From Lachnospiraceae bacterium UBA3643 (GTDB lineage Bacteria; Bacillota; Clostridia; Lachnospirales; Lachnospiraceae), in the NCBI GenBank assembly GCA_002373855.1, contig DFKO01000084.1:1-9996 (forward strand): 9,996 bases of DNA, written 5' to 3'. Both the position numbers and the translations under genes were made by a program. Below are positions 1-6,485 of this stretch, piece after piece (the first letter of the stretch is position 1; every line of letters starts with the position of its first letter). Under the pieces are notes generated by a model. It saw only the letters and a list, made by a program, of their open reading frames with translations. It had not been told where the DNA came from and searched no databases.

Positions 1-258
1 CTTATCAGTTTCCTGACAGCGGGAGAGGATGAGTGCCGTGCATGGACTATTAAAGAGGGTACCAAGGCTCCTCAGGCTGCAGGCAAGATCCATACAGATT
101 TTGAGCGTGGATTCATCAAAGCGGAAGTAGTCAACTATCAGGATCTCCTCGATAACGGTTCACTTGCCGCAGCAAGGGAAAAGGGTATCGTCGGCATGGA
201 AGGAAAAGAGTATGTCGTTAAGGATGGCGATGTAATCCTCTTTAGATTTAATGTTTAA
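1..258 (+). CDS. ychF: Redox-regulated ATPase YchF, C-terminal fragment
   Basis: This is the last 85 codons of a gene whose start lies before the window; the frame is open from base 1 to the TAA at 256-258. The translation contains [18 protein letters not shown], then [12 protein letters not shown] and the ending [12 protein letters not shown]. These match the C-terminal TGS domain of YchF (OLA1 family), a P-loop NTPase of the Obg-related group that binds ATP as well as GTP and associates with ribosomes. The G-domain itself (roughly the first 280 residues of a normal 365-residue protein) is outside the window, so nucleotide-binding motifs cannot be checked. lgt follows after 14 nt with no terminator between, so the two are probably co-transcribed. 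The family call is strong because this C-terminal block is highly conserved. Confidence 0.93.
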   Translation, partial: LISFLTAGEDECRAWTIKEGTKAPQAAGKIHTDFERGFIKAEVVNYQDLLDNGSLAAAREKGIVGMEGKEYVVKDGDVILFRFNV

Positions 259-272
259 ACCGGAGGTGCGTT

Positions 273-1163
273 ATGCCTGACTGGATGGGATACGGAGATA
301 TCGCGTTTCCGTTTCTTGGGATATATCTTGAAAATGTGCCAAAGACATTTACTGTATTTGGGATCACTATCGCACTGTACGGACTGATCATCGGTATCGG
401 CATGATACTGGCGTTTGTCCTCGTTACCCATGTTGCAAAGAAAAACGGTCTTGATCCCGACGATTTTTATGATATGGGTATATGGCTGATCATATTCGGT
501 ATAATAGGTGCCAGAATATATTATGTCATTTTCTCCTGGGATTATTACAAAAACAATCTCGGAGAGATAATCAACCTGCGACAGGGAGGCCTGGCTATAT
601 ACGGCGGAGTCATCGCCGGATTCACAGCCCTCATCGTATGGTGCAGAGTAAAGAAAAAGAGTATCTGCAAAATGGGCGATGTGGCTTTCATGGGAGTGCT
701 GGTCGGCCAGATCATGGGACGCTGGGGCAACTTTACAAACAGGGAAGTCTTTGGCGGATACTGTGATAATATCTTTGCCATGAGATTGCCTATAAGTGCG
801 GTCCGCTCTCGGGATATCAGTGAGGAACTTGCATCACACATTGTGGATGGGACCAATTATATACAGGTCCATCCGACGTTCCTGTATGAGAGTTTTTACA
901 ATCTGGTACTCCTGTCACTGATTTATATCTTCTTTAAAAAGAAAGCATTTGACGGGGAGGCGATTCTCTGGTATCTGGGCGGATACGGAATAGGCAGATT
1001 TATTATAGAAGGTATCAGAACAGACAGACTGCTGATACCGGGGACGGGACTGGCGGTATCACAGCTCCTTGGTATATCACTCTTTGCCGTATCTCTGGCG
1101 ATCGATATCATAGTCCGGGTTAAAAAGGCTGGCAGTGATAAAGCAAAACAGGCAAACGGATAA
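273..1163 (+). CDS. lgt: Prolipoprotein diacylglyceryl transferase
   Basis: Lgt moves diacylglycerol from phosphatidylglycerol to the lipobox cysteine of prelipoproteins in the cytoplasmic membrane, the first step of lipoprotein maturation. The 296-residue product has about seven hydrophobic segments. It carries the family signature GRWGNFTNREVFGG at 149-162, with R150, N153, E158 and G161 matching E. coli R143, N146, E151 and G154. HPTFLYES lies at 200-207 and GRFIIEGIRTD at 241-251, with R242 and E246 matching E. coli R239 and E243. Y36 and Y238 also fit conserved tyrosines. The position of E. coli H103 is a tyrosine here (GGLAIYGG, Y110). The start is ATG 273, preceded by GGAGGT at 262-267. 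The gene sits 14 nt after ychF and ends before an intrinsic terminator, so it closes the upstream transcription unit. The polar lysine-rich C-terminus looks cytoplasmic. Identification is secure. Confidence 0.97.
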   Translation: MPDWMGYGDIAFPFLGIYLENVPKTFTVFGITIALYGLIIGIGMILAFVLVTHVAKKNGLDPDDFYDMGIWLIIFGIIGARIYYVIFSWDYYKNNLGEIINLRQGGLAIYGGVIAGFTALIVWCRVKKKSICKMGDVAFMGVLVGQIMGRWGNFTNREVFGGYCDNIFAMRLPISAVRSRDISEELASHIVDGTNYIQVHPTFLYESFYNLVLLSLIYIFFKKKAFDGEAILWYLGGYGIGRFIIEGIRTDRLLIPGTGLAVSQLLGISLFAVSLAIDIIVRVKKAGSDKAKQANG

Positions 1164-1201
1164 GTACATTACAATAAAGAATAAATGTTGTTAAGAATAA
1201 T

Positions 1202-1235
1202 AAAGCACACGGCTTCGGCTGTGTGTTTTTTATTT
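1202..1235 (+). terminator. Intrinsic terminator after lgt
   Basis: An 8-bp stem, CACACGGC (1206-1213) against GCTGTGTG (1218-1225) with one G-U pair, closes a TTCG tetraloop (1214-1217). This is the extra-stable C(UUCG)G form. It is followed by TTTTTT at 1226-1231 and then ATTT. The A-rich bases 1202-1204 can pair with the U-run and extend the stem. It lies 39 nt after the lgt stop and upstream of the mraZ promoter, so it separates the ychF-lgt unit from the dcw operon. Confidence 0.93.
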
Positions 1236-1294
1236 GCTGCCCGGTTTACATAAAAAAACTGCTCAAAAAAATCTTTGAAATTTTTCTGTTTTTG

Positions 1295-1323
1295 TTGCAA
1301 TAATCACACTTTTCGTTTAAAAT
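1295..1323 (+). promoter_or_regulatory. Sigma-A-type promoter for the mraZ operon
   Basis: TTGCAA (1295-1300, 4 of 6 matches to TTGACA) and TAAAAT (1318-1323, 5 of 6 to TATAAT) are separated by exactly 17 nt. The site lies between the lgt terminator and mraZ, on the correct strand, with T/A-rich sequence upstream (1261-1294) that could act as an UP-like element. Transcription would start near 1330, giving a leader of about 70 nt that contains the putative MraZ boxes. This rests on sequence match and position only. Confidence 0.7.
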
Positions 1324-1343
1324 GGAGCGTAGATGCATCGCAG

Positions 1344-1368
1344 TGGTGTAAAAGGGAGCAAAATGGTG
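1344..1368 (+). promoter_or_regulatory. Putative MraZ operator (three phased boxes)
   Basis: Three 5-nt boxes, TGGTG (1344-1348), GGGAG (1354-1358) and TGGTG (1364-1368), are separated by two A-rich 5-nt spacers, TAAAA and CAAAA, giving an exact 10-bp period. In E. coli, MraZ binds TGGGN repeats spaced by 5 nt in the promoter region of its own operon; the architecture here is the same with a slightly different box. A further TGGAG at 1323-1327 overlaps the -10 end but is one base out of phase. The array lies just downstream of the predicted promoter, a position that suits repression of initiation or early elongation. The call is inferred from pattern and position. Confidence 0.72.
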
Positions 1369-1400
1369 ATATATTAAATCACAAAATATATATTTCGCGA

Positions 1401-1832
1401 ATGTATAAGGGTGAATATAATCACACAATCGATGAAAAGGGCCGAATAATTGTTCCGGCAAAGCTCAGAGATGAGCTCGGAGAGACTTTTGTGATAACAA
1501 AAGGTCTCGATGGTTGTCTGTGGGTATTTGACAATGAGGAGTGGGAAAAGGTCGAGGAGAAGATTAATGAACTCCCGTTTAATATCAAGGAAGCCAGACT
1601 CTTATCAAGATTTATGATTGCCGGTGCATTTGACGCAGAGCCTGATAAGCAGGGGCGTGTGATGATACCCCAGAGTCTCAGGGAGTATGCGGATTTAAAG
1701 AGAGATGTAGTCCTTGCAGGCGTCGGCCGTAAGTTAGAACTTTGGTCAAAGGAGAGATACGAGCAGGCAGGCGACTTTGGAGATATGGACGAGATAGCAA
1801 ACAAGCTGATGGAGCTTGGCATCAGATTATAA
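1401..1832 (+). CDS. mraZ: Transcriptional regulator MraZ
   Basis: MraZ is a ring-forming DNA-binding protein that regulates the dcw operon it heads. Starting at ATG 1401 gives 143 residues, the usual family length, and the typical N-terminus [15 protein letters not shown]. It has two tandem SpoVT/AbrB-like halves, each with its D-x-x-G-R motif: DEKGR at 11-15 and DKQGR at 82-86. The frame stays open upstream to an ATG at 1275, but that extension would cross the promoter and operator and has no MraZ-like sequence, so it is rejected. The chosen start has no recognisable Shine-Dalgarno site: the 20 nt before it are AT-rich and end in TTTCGCGA. The stop is 10 nt before the rsmH start. Family assignment is certain; the start is supported by protein conservation rather than by a ribosome binding site. 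Confidence 0.95.
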   Translation: MYKGEYNHTIDEKGRIIVPAKLRDELGETFVITKGLDGCLWVFDNEEWEKVEEKINELPFNIKEARLLSRFMIAGAFDAEPDKQGRVMIPQSLREYADLKRDVVLAGVGRKLELWSKERYEQAGDFGDMDEIANKLMELGIRL

Positions 1833-1842
1833 AGGTCCCGGT

Positions 1843-2772
1843 ATGGAATTTGTACACAAGTCGATCATGGCGGATGACGTCATTGAAAATCTGAATATAA
1901 AGCCGGATGGCATATACTTAGACGGCACTCTCGGAGGAGGCGGACATTCATCACTGATACTTGAGCGTCTTGATAATGATGGTCATCTCTACGGAGTCGA
2001 TCAGGATGAGGACGCCATCAATGCAGCTTCAAAGAGACTCGAGAGATTTGAAAACAAGACGATCATCAGGAGCAATTACTGCAATGCGGTAAGTGAACTG
2101 AAACTCATCGGTGTAACAGGAGTGGACGGCATACTCCTTGACCTCGGCGTCTCATCATATCAGCTTGATGAGCCTGAGAGGGGCTTTACCTACAATACAG
2201 ATGCTGCCCTCGATATGAGGATGGACAGGCGCAAGAGCCTGACGGCAAGAGAGATCGTCAACTCATACAGCGAGAGCGAACTGAAACGAATATTGAAAGA
2301 ATACGGCGAAGAACCTTTTGCGGCGGCTATAGCAAAAAATATAGTCGCCGCGAGAAGTGAAAAACCGGTTGAGACCACGTTTGAATTAAACGAGATCATA
2401 AAGAAATCAATCCCGGCAAAGATGAGGGCAAAGGGAGGACACCCGTCTAAGCGTACTTATCAGGCAATCAGGATTGAGTGCAACGGAGAACTTGATGTAC
2501 TTAAGGAGTCGATAGACGGAATGATCGATTTCTTAAATCCGGGCGGAAGATTCTGCATCATTACATTCCACTCTTTAGAGGACAGGATAGTAAAGAATAT
2601 GTTTAAGAAAGCGGAGGACCCGTGCGAGTGCCCTAAAAATCTCCCGTGTGTATGCGGTAAAAAGAGCAGGGGCAGGGTGATCAGCAGAAAGCCCATCGTA
2701 CCATCCGAGGCTGAAATGGAAGAAAATCCAAGATCGAAATCTTCAAAACTGAGGGTTTTCGAAAAAGTATAA
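1843..2772 (+). CDS. rsmH: 16S rRNA (cytosine1402-N4)-methyltransferase RsmH
   Basis: RsmH (formerly MraW) is a SAM-dependent enzyme that N4-methylates C1402 in the decoding centre of 16S rRNA. The product has 309 residues, normal for the family. The SAM-binding motif [10 protein letters not shown] is at 27-36, [14 protein letters not shown] at 96-109 and [18 protein letters not shown] at 200-217. [12 protein letters not shown] follows at 240-251. Near the C-terminus four cysteines in a C-x-C-x5-C-x-C arrangement (261, 263, 269, 271) are followed by a basic stretch, as in other Firmicute RsmH proteins. ATG 1843 is preferred because AAAGG (1831-1835), overlapping the mraZ stop, sits 7 nt upstream and the N-terminus MEFVHKSIM fits the family. 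An in-frame TTG at 1816 would overlap mraZ. The overlap of RBS and mraZ stop suggests translational coupling. Confidence 0.97.
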   Translation: MEFVHKSIMADDVIENLNIKPDGIYLDGTLGGGGHSSLILERLDNDGHLYGVDQDEDAINAASKRLERFENKTIIRSNYCNAVSELKLIGVTGVDGILLDLGVSSYQLDEPERGFTYNTDAALDMRMDRRKSLTAREIVNSYSESELKRILKEYGEEPFAAAIAKNIVAARSEKPVETTFELNEIIKKSIPAKMRAKGGHPSKRTYQAIRIECNGELDVLKESIDGMIDFLNPGGRFCIITFHSLEDRIVKNMFKKAEDPCECPKNLPCVCGKKSRGRVISRKPIVPSEAEMEENPRSKSSKLRVFEKV

Positions 2773-2795
2773 AAGCGGAAGTCAGTTAACATAAA

Positions 2796-2809
2796 ATCCT
2801 GGGGAGGAT
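2796..2809 (+). promoter_or_regulatory. Shine-Dalgarno hairpin before ftsL
   Basis: ATCCT (2796-2800) and AGGAT (2805-2809) form a perfect 5-bp inverted repeat closing a GGGG loop, and the ftsL ribosome binding site GGGGAGG (2801-2807) lies inside it. The GGAGG core ends 12 nt before the ATG, longer than usual. The hairpin is small and could be chance, because any ATCCT near an SD will pair with it. If formed, it would reduce ribosome access and keep FtsL low. Confidence 0.35.
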
Positions 2810-2819
2810 AGAACATAAA

Positions 2820-3248
2820 ATGAGAGAAAATTATGTACAGGGAAGCACTGCCAGAACCCTTGAAAACAGGCAGAGAAGGGAATTTTATACAGAAGTACCA
2901 ATAAAAAGAAATACGGTAAAAACTGTACAATGGACCCCGGTCTATGTTATTATGTTAATCGGTGTTGTTATTTTCCTTCTCGTGACATGCATGAAGAATG
3001 TATTTTTATATTCTGAGATTGCGAGACTGAGAAGTGAGAAGGGCGCACTGACTGACAGTTACGAGGACCTCGTTCTGTCAAACAATCTGTATTATGACAG
3101 AATAATGAGTGAAGTTGATTTGAAAGAAATCGAGCATATAGCTGTAGCAGAGCTTGGTATGCAGATGGCGGGATCGGGACAGATAGTAAACTATTCCGGA
3201 GATATAGAAGATTACGTCAAGCAGTACAGTGATTTGCCCGAGCCGTAG
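2820..3248 (+). CDS. ftsL: FtsL/DivIC-like divisome protein
   Basis: FtsL-type proteins are small bitopic membrane proteins that join FtsQ/DivIB and DivIC and help activate the septal synthase FtsW-PBP. The 142-residue product has a basic cytoplasmic tail (about 1-40) and one transmembrane helix at about 41-59 (VYVIMLIGVVIFLLVTC). A likely coiled coil follows at about 62-105 (YSEIARLRSEKGALTDSYEDL), then a short extracellular end. Sequence conservation in this family is poor. The call rests on size, topology, coiled coil and, above all, position between rsmH and the class B PBP, where ftsL sits in most dcw clusters. The motif IEHIAVAELGMQ (124-135) resembles the post-coil segment of FtsL/DivIC. 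The start at 2820 has GGGGAGG at 2801-2807. It could be a DivIC paralogue rather than strict FtsL. Confidence 0.8.
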   Translation: MRENYVQGSTARTLENRQRREFYTEVPIKRNTVKTVQWTPVYVIMLIGVVIFLLVTCMKNVFLYSEIARLRSEKGALTDSYEDLVLSNNLYYDRIMSEVDLKEIEHIAVAELGMQMAGSGQIVNYSGDIEDYVKQYSDLPEP

Positions 3249-3258
3249 GTAGTTTGGT

Positions 3259-5490
3259 ATGGCTTCTGAGGATAGAGAAAACAGAAGACAAAAGAATAGA
3301 AAGAGCCCGTTCCGTGTATCGGGGGCGAGAGAAAATACAAAGATAAAGCTGACAATACTGTATGTACTGGTATTGTTGGCTTTTGCTGTTCTAACGATAA
3401 AACTGATAAAGATCACAATGGAGGACGGAGACAGATACAGACAGGCTGTCCTCGCCCAGCAGACTTACAACAATTCCACCCTCCCGTACAAGAGGGGCAG
3501 TATCACCGACAGAAACGGTACGATACTGGCTCACAGTACCCAGGTATTTAACCTTATTCTCGATGCCAAGGAACTTAATATCGAGTCAGAAAAAATCGAG
3601 ACAACACTCTTGGCGCTAAACAAATGTTTTGGCACTGATTCCGCAGAGCTCCGTACTTATATAAGGGAGAATCCGGGCTCGGCATACAAGATAGTGCTAA
3701 AGCAGCTCACCTATGATCAGGTCCAGGCATACAAGGAGATGGCTGCGGCTAACCCTGATGAGATATGTGCCACGGGAGTATGGTTTGAGGATGATTATAC
3801 CAGGGAGTATCCATACGGATCTCTTGCAGCGGATGTGATAGGATTTACAACTGCAGACGGTATCGGCCATTACGGTCTCGAGGAATATTACAACATGATG
3901 CTCTCCGGTACAAACGGCAGGGCGTACGGATACAGGACGGAAGACAACGGTATGGAGTACACCGTCATCCCGGCTACTAACGGCTATACTCTCGTGACTA
4001 CCCTTGATGCATACATTCAGGAGGTCTGCGAGAAGGCCATCTATGATTACAACATGGCTCATGCCGGTGAATACCGAGAGGATGAGGACGGATCGGACAA
4101 TACAGGCGTGATCGTCATGGATATCGATTCGGGAGAAGTCCTCGCGATGGCGAGCTATCCCTTCTATGATCTCTCGGACACAACAGCATTTTTAAATGAT
4201 TTATATACTGATGAAGAGCTGGCAATGATGACAGACGAGGAGCTCACGGCTGCCAAGTCTGAGATATGGAAAAATTTTTGTATCTCCCAGTCATACGAGC
4301 CGGGTTCTGTAAACAAGACATACTGCGTGGCAGCAGGCCTTGATGCAGGCGTGATCCATGACGGAGATATCTTTTTCTGTAACGGATACAAGACATACGG
4401 TGAGGGCTCAAGAGCCGTAACCATCAGATGTCATAACAGATACGGCGACGGACAGCTCACCGTAAAGGGTGCCATAGAGAAGTCATGCAATGTCGCCCTT
4501 ATGGAGATAGGTGAGAAGCTCGGCACCACGAGGATGCTGGATTATCTCCATGTATTTAACTTTGGCTTAAAGACAAATATCGACCTTGCGGGTGAGATGA
4601 GAACCGATTCTCTTGTGTTTAATGCAAATACAATGGGTATCACGGAGCTTGCAACATCTACATTCGGACAGGGATACAATGTCACCATGATCCAGAATAT
4701 ATCTGCCTACTGTTCTTTAATTAACGGCGGATATTATTACAAACCCCATGTGGTAAAGCAGATAACAGACGACGGTGGCAATGTAATAGAAAATATTGAG
4801 CCGCTGCTCCTCCGTCAGACTGTCTCTGAGTCTGTATCGGAATATATGAGAGATTACTGTATCGGCGTTGTCCGTGAAGGTACAGGTGTATCGGCGAGAC
4901 CGGCCGGCTATATGATAGGTGGTAAAACAGGTACAGCGGAGCACTCCGGAGAAGGCAAGATCGACTATGTCGTATCATTTATGTGTTTTGCACCCGCAGA
5001 CGATCCCCAGATTGCAGTATATGTCGTAATCGACAGACCCAATACCGCATCTCAGGAGTCAGGTACCAGATATGCATGTCTCATAACCAGGGATATCCTT
5101 ACGAGCGTTCTGCCCTATATGAATATATACATGACAGAAGAGCTGTCCGATAAAGAGAGACAGGAACTTGAAGAGCGTGGAGCCAAGATACTTGAGGAAG
5201 CTCAGGATGCTCTTTCCGGAGATACCGTCAGTGAAAACAGCGTATCCGAAAACAGTGCCGGTGACGGATCTGAAGGTGATGGAACCGGGACAACAGAAGT
5301 GATAGAACTTGATGTAAACGTTCCGGAACAGCAGACTGTAGATGTTCAGATTGATGAGAATACAGGTTATGCGATCGACCCTCTCACGGGAGAATTCCTT
5401 GATCCCGAGACGGGAGAGCCGATAAACGGAGAATCGAGCATATTCCAGTACACGGATGTACAGGATGAAAATACAGATACAGAAAACTAG
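3259..5490 (+). CDS. Class B penicillin-binding protein (FtsI/SpoVD-type transpeptidase)
   Basis: This is a membrane-anchored D,D-transpeptidase that cross-links peptidoglycan, probably at the septum with the FtsW encoded downstream. Of 743 residues, 1-29 form a basic cytoplasmic tail, about 30-51 a transmembrane helix and about 56-240 the non-catalytic pedestal domain (PYKRGSITDRNGTILA at 76-91). About 283-620 is the transpeptidase. The catalytic motifs are complete: S-x-x-K as EPGSVNK (S350, K353), S-x-N as SCN (409-411) and KTGT at 556-559. An acidic insert with DEEL repeats (about 304-338) precedes the active serine. After the domain comes a low-complexity, acidic tail of about 85 residues, including three 8-residue repeats (699-722); no PASTA domain is visible. 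SpoVD and FtsI/Pbp2B cannot be separated from sequence alone, so no symbol is given. The start has only a weak AGGT at 3247-3250, overlapping the ftsL stop, suggesting coupling. Confidence 0.93.
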   Translation: MASEDRENRRQKNRKSPFRVSGARENTKIKLTILYVLVLLAFAVLTIKLIKITMEDGDRYRQAVLAQQTYNNSTLPYKRGSITDRNGTILAHSTQVFNLILDAKELNIESEKIETTLLALNKCFGTDSAELRTYIRENPGSAYKIVLKQLTYDQVQAYKEMAAANPDEICATGVWFEDDYTREYPYGSLAADVIGFTTADGIGHYGLEEYYNMMLSGTNGRAYGYRTEDNGMEYTVIPATNGYTLVTTLDAYIQEVCEKAIYDYNMAHAGEYREDEDGSDNTGVIVMDIDSGEVLAMASYPFYDLSDTTAFLNDLYTDEELAMMTDEELTAAKSEIWKNFCISQSYEPGSVNKTYCVAAGLDAGVIHDGDIFFCNGYKTYGEGSRAVTIRCHNRYGDGQLTVKGAIEKSCNVALMEIGEKLGTTRMLDYLHVFNFGLKTNIDLAGEMRTDSLVFNANTMGITELATSTFGQGYNVTMIQNISAYCSLINGGYYYKPHVVKQITDDGGNVIENIEPLLLRQTVSESVSEYMRDYCIGVVREGTGVSARPAGYMIGGKTGTAEHSGEGKIDYVVSFMCFAPADDPQIAVYVVIDRPNTASQESGTRYACLITRDILTSVLPYMNIYMTEELSDKERQELEERGAKILEEAQDALSGDTVSENSVSENSAGDGSEGDGTGTTEVIELDVNVPEQQTVDVQIDENTGYAIDPLTGEFLDPETGEPINGESSIFQYTDVQDENTDTEN
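5353..5424 (+). repeat. Three tandem octapeptide repeats in PBP tail
   Basis: Residues 699-722 of the PBP read DENTGYAI, DPLTGEFL and DPETGEPI, an eight-residue unit D-(P/E)-x-T-G-(E/Y)-x-(I/L). The codons differ between copies, so this is a protein-level repeat rather than recent DNA duplication. It lies in the extracellular C-terminal tail, after a Ser/Asn/Gly-rich linker containing VSEN twice (657-660 and 662-665). Confidence 0.85.
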
Positions 5491-5502
5491 AGGGGATAAA
5501 TT

Positions 5503-6465
5503 ATGAGCCTGGTTTTTGCGGTGCCGCTCCTTGCGACATTTATACTGACAGTACTTATCGGACCTAAATTCATACCGTTTCTGCACAGACTTAAGTTTGG
5601 ACAGACGGTTCGTGACGAGGGTCCGGAGAGTCATAAAAAGAAAAACGGTACGCCGACTATGGGCGGACTCATTTTTCTGTCTGCAATGACTATCGTATCG
5701 CTGTTTTATATTAAGGATTATCCGGAGACTATTTATGTACTGACGCTTACTCTCGGATTTGGCTTTATCGGATTCCTTGATGACTTTATAAAGGTTGTGA
5801 GAAAGAATTCGACAGGACTTAGGGCATACCAGAAAATGGCGCTTCAGCTTGCCGTAACGAGTTTCTTTATCTATTACACAGACAAGGTACTCGGTCTTGA
5901 TCTCTCCATGAAGATTCCTTTCATGGAAGGTAAATATATTGACCTTGGATTCTTTAATGTAATCCTTGTTTACTTCGTTGTAATAGGAACGGATACCGGT
6001 ACAAACTTTACCGACGGTATCGACGGACTCTGTACATCTGTTACGGCTGTTATCGCTGGCTTCTTTGCCATGGCTTCATTCACGCTGGAGCAGGGCGGCG
6101 TAATGCCTGTATCAATGGCGCTTCTTGGCGGACTAATGGGATTCCTTGTGTTTAACGCATATCCCGCAAAGATATTTATGGGAGACACGGGAGCCCTGGC
6201 CCTTGGTGGTTATGTGGCGGCATGTGCTTATATCATGCACCTTCAGTTATTCCTCTTAATAATCGGTCTCATATATGTGATTGAGGTTGCGTCTGTAATG
6301 ATTCAGGTGTCATATTTTAAACTGACACACGGAAAGAGAGTATTTAAGATGACGCCGATACATCATCACTTTGAATTATCGGGATGGTCAGAGACCAAGG
6401 TTGTAGCGGTATTTACAATCATCACCATAATCGGATGCGCATTTGCCCTTGAGGGAATTTGGTAA
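5503..6465 (+). CDS. mraY: Phospho-N-acetylmuramoyl-pentapeptide-transferase
   Basis: MraY transfers phospho-MurNAc-pentapeptide from UDP to undecaprenyl phosphate, making lipid I at the inner face of the membrane. The 320-residue product is polytopic with about ten hydrophobic segments. Family motifs appear in order: KKKNGTPTMGG (45-55), FLDDFIKV (91-98, with the D93-D94 pair) and NFTDGIDGL (168-176). These are followed by FMGDTGALALGG (225-236, with catalytic-type D228) and MTPIHHHFELSGW (283-295, with the histidine cluster 287-289). The segment before NFTDG reads GTDTGT, a variant of the usual GT-x-N block. ATG 5503 has AGGGG at 5491-5495 at good spacing, directly after the PBP stop. No murE or murF lies between the PBP and mraY, unlike B. 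subtilis or E. coli. Identification is secure. Confidence 0.98.
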   Translation: MSLVFAVPLLATFILTVLIGPKFIPFLHRLKFGQTVRDEGPESHKKKNGTPTMGGLIFLSAMTIVSLFYIKDYPETIYVLTLTLGFGFIGFLDDFIKVVRKNSTGLRAYQKMALQLAVTSFFIYYTDKVLGLDLSMKIPFMEGKYIDLGFFNVILVYFVVIGTDTGTNFTDGIDGLCTSVTAVIAGFFAMASFTLEQGGVMPVSMALLGGLMGFLVFNAYPAKIFMGDTGALALGGYVAACAYIMHLQLFLLIIGLIYVIEVASVMIQVSYFKLTHGKRVFKMTPIHHHFELSGWSETKVVAVFTIITIIGCAFALEGIW

Positions 6466-6485
6466 TAATTTTACGGAGAAAAAAG

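Noticed and set aside
1164..1201. AT-rich ATTACAATAA-like sequence after lgt, resembling the repeats upstream of ftsZ
   Set aside because: Only a short TTACAATAA core is shared, and low complexity in AT-rich spacer explains it.
1275..1400. N-terminal extension of MraZ from ATG 1275 (42 extra residues)
   Set aside because: It would cover the promoter and MraZ boxes, has no ribosome binding site, and the 143-residue form from 1401 matches the family exactly.
1816..1842. TTG start giving RsmH nine extra residues
   Set aside because: It overlaps the end of mraZ and lacks a spaced ribosome binding site; ATG 1843 has AAAGG 7 nt upstream and the family-type N-terminus.
2460..2930. 156-codon minus-strand open frame over rsmH and ftsL
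   Set aside because: It is the antisense shadow of conserved coding sequence, with no family resemblance.
5059..5634. 191-codon open frame on the minus strand across the PBP-mraY junction
   Set aside because: It is antisense to two certain genes, has no recognisable domain, and its composition is explained by the opposite strand.
6459..6485. TTG start giving MurD nine extra residues
   Set aside because: It lies within the mraY end and the extra residues come from the ribosome binding site itself; ATG 6486 is well placed.
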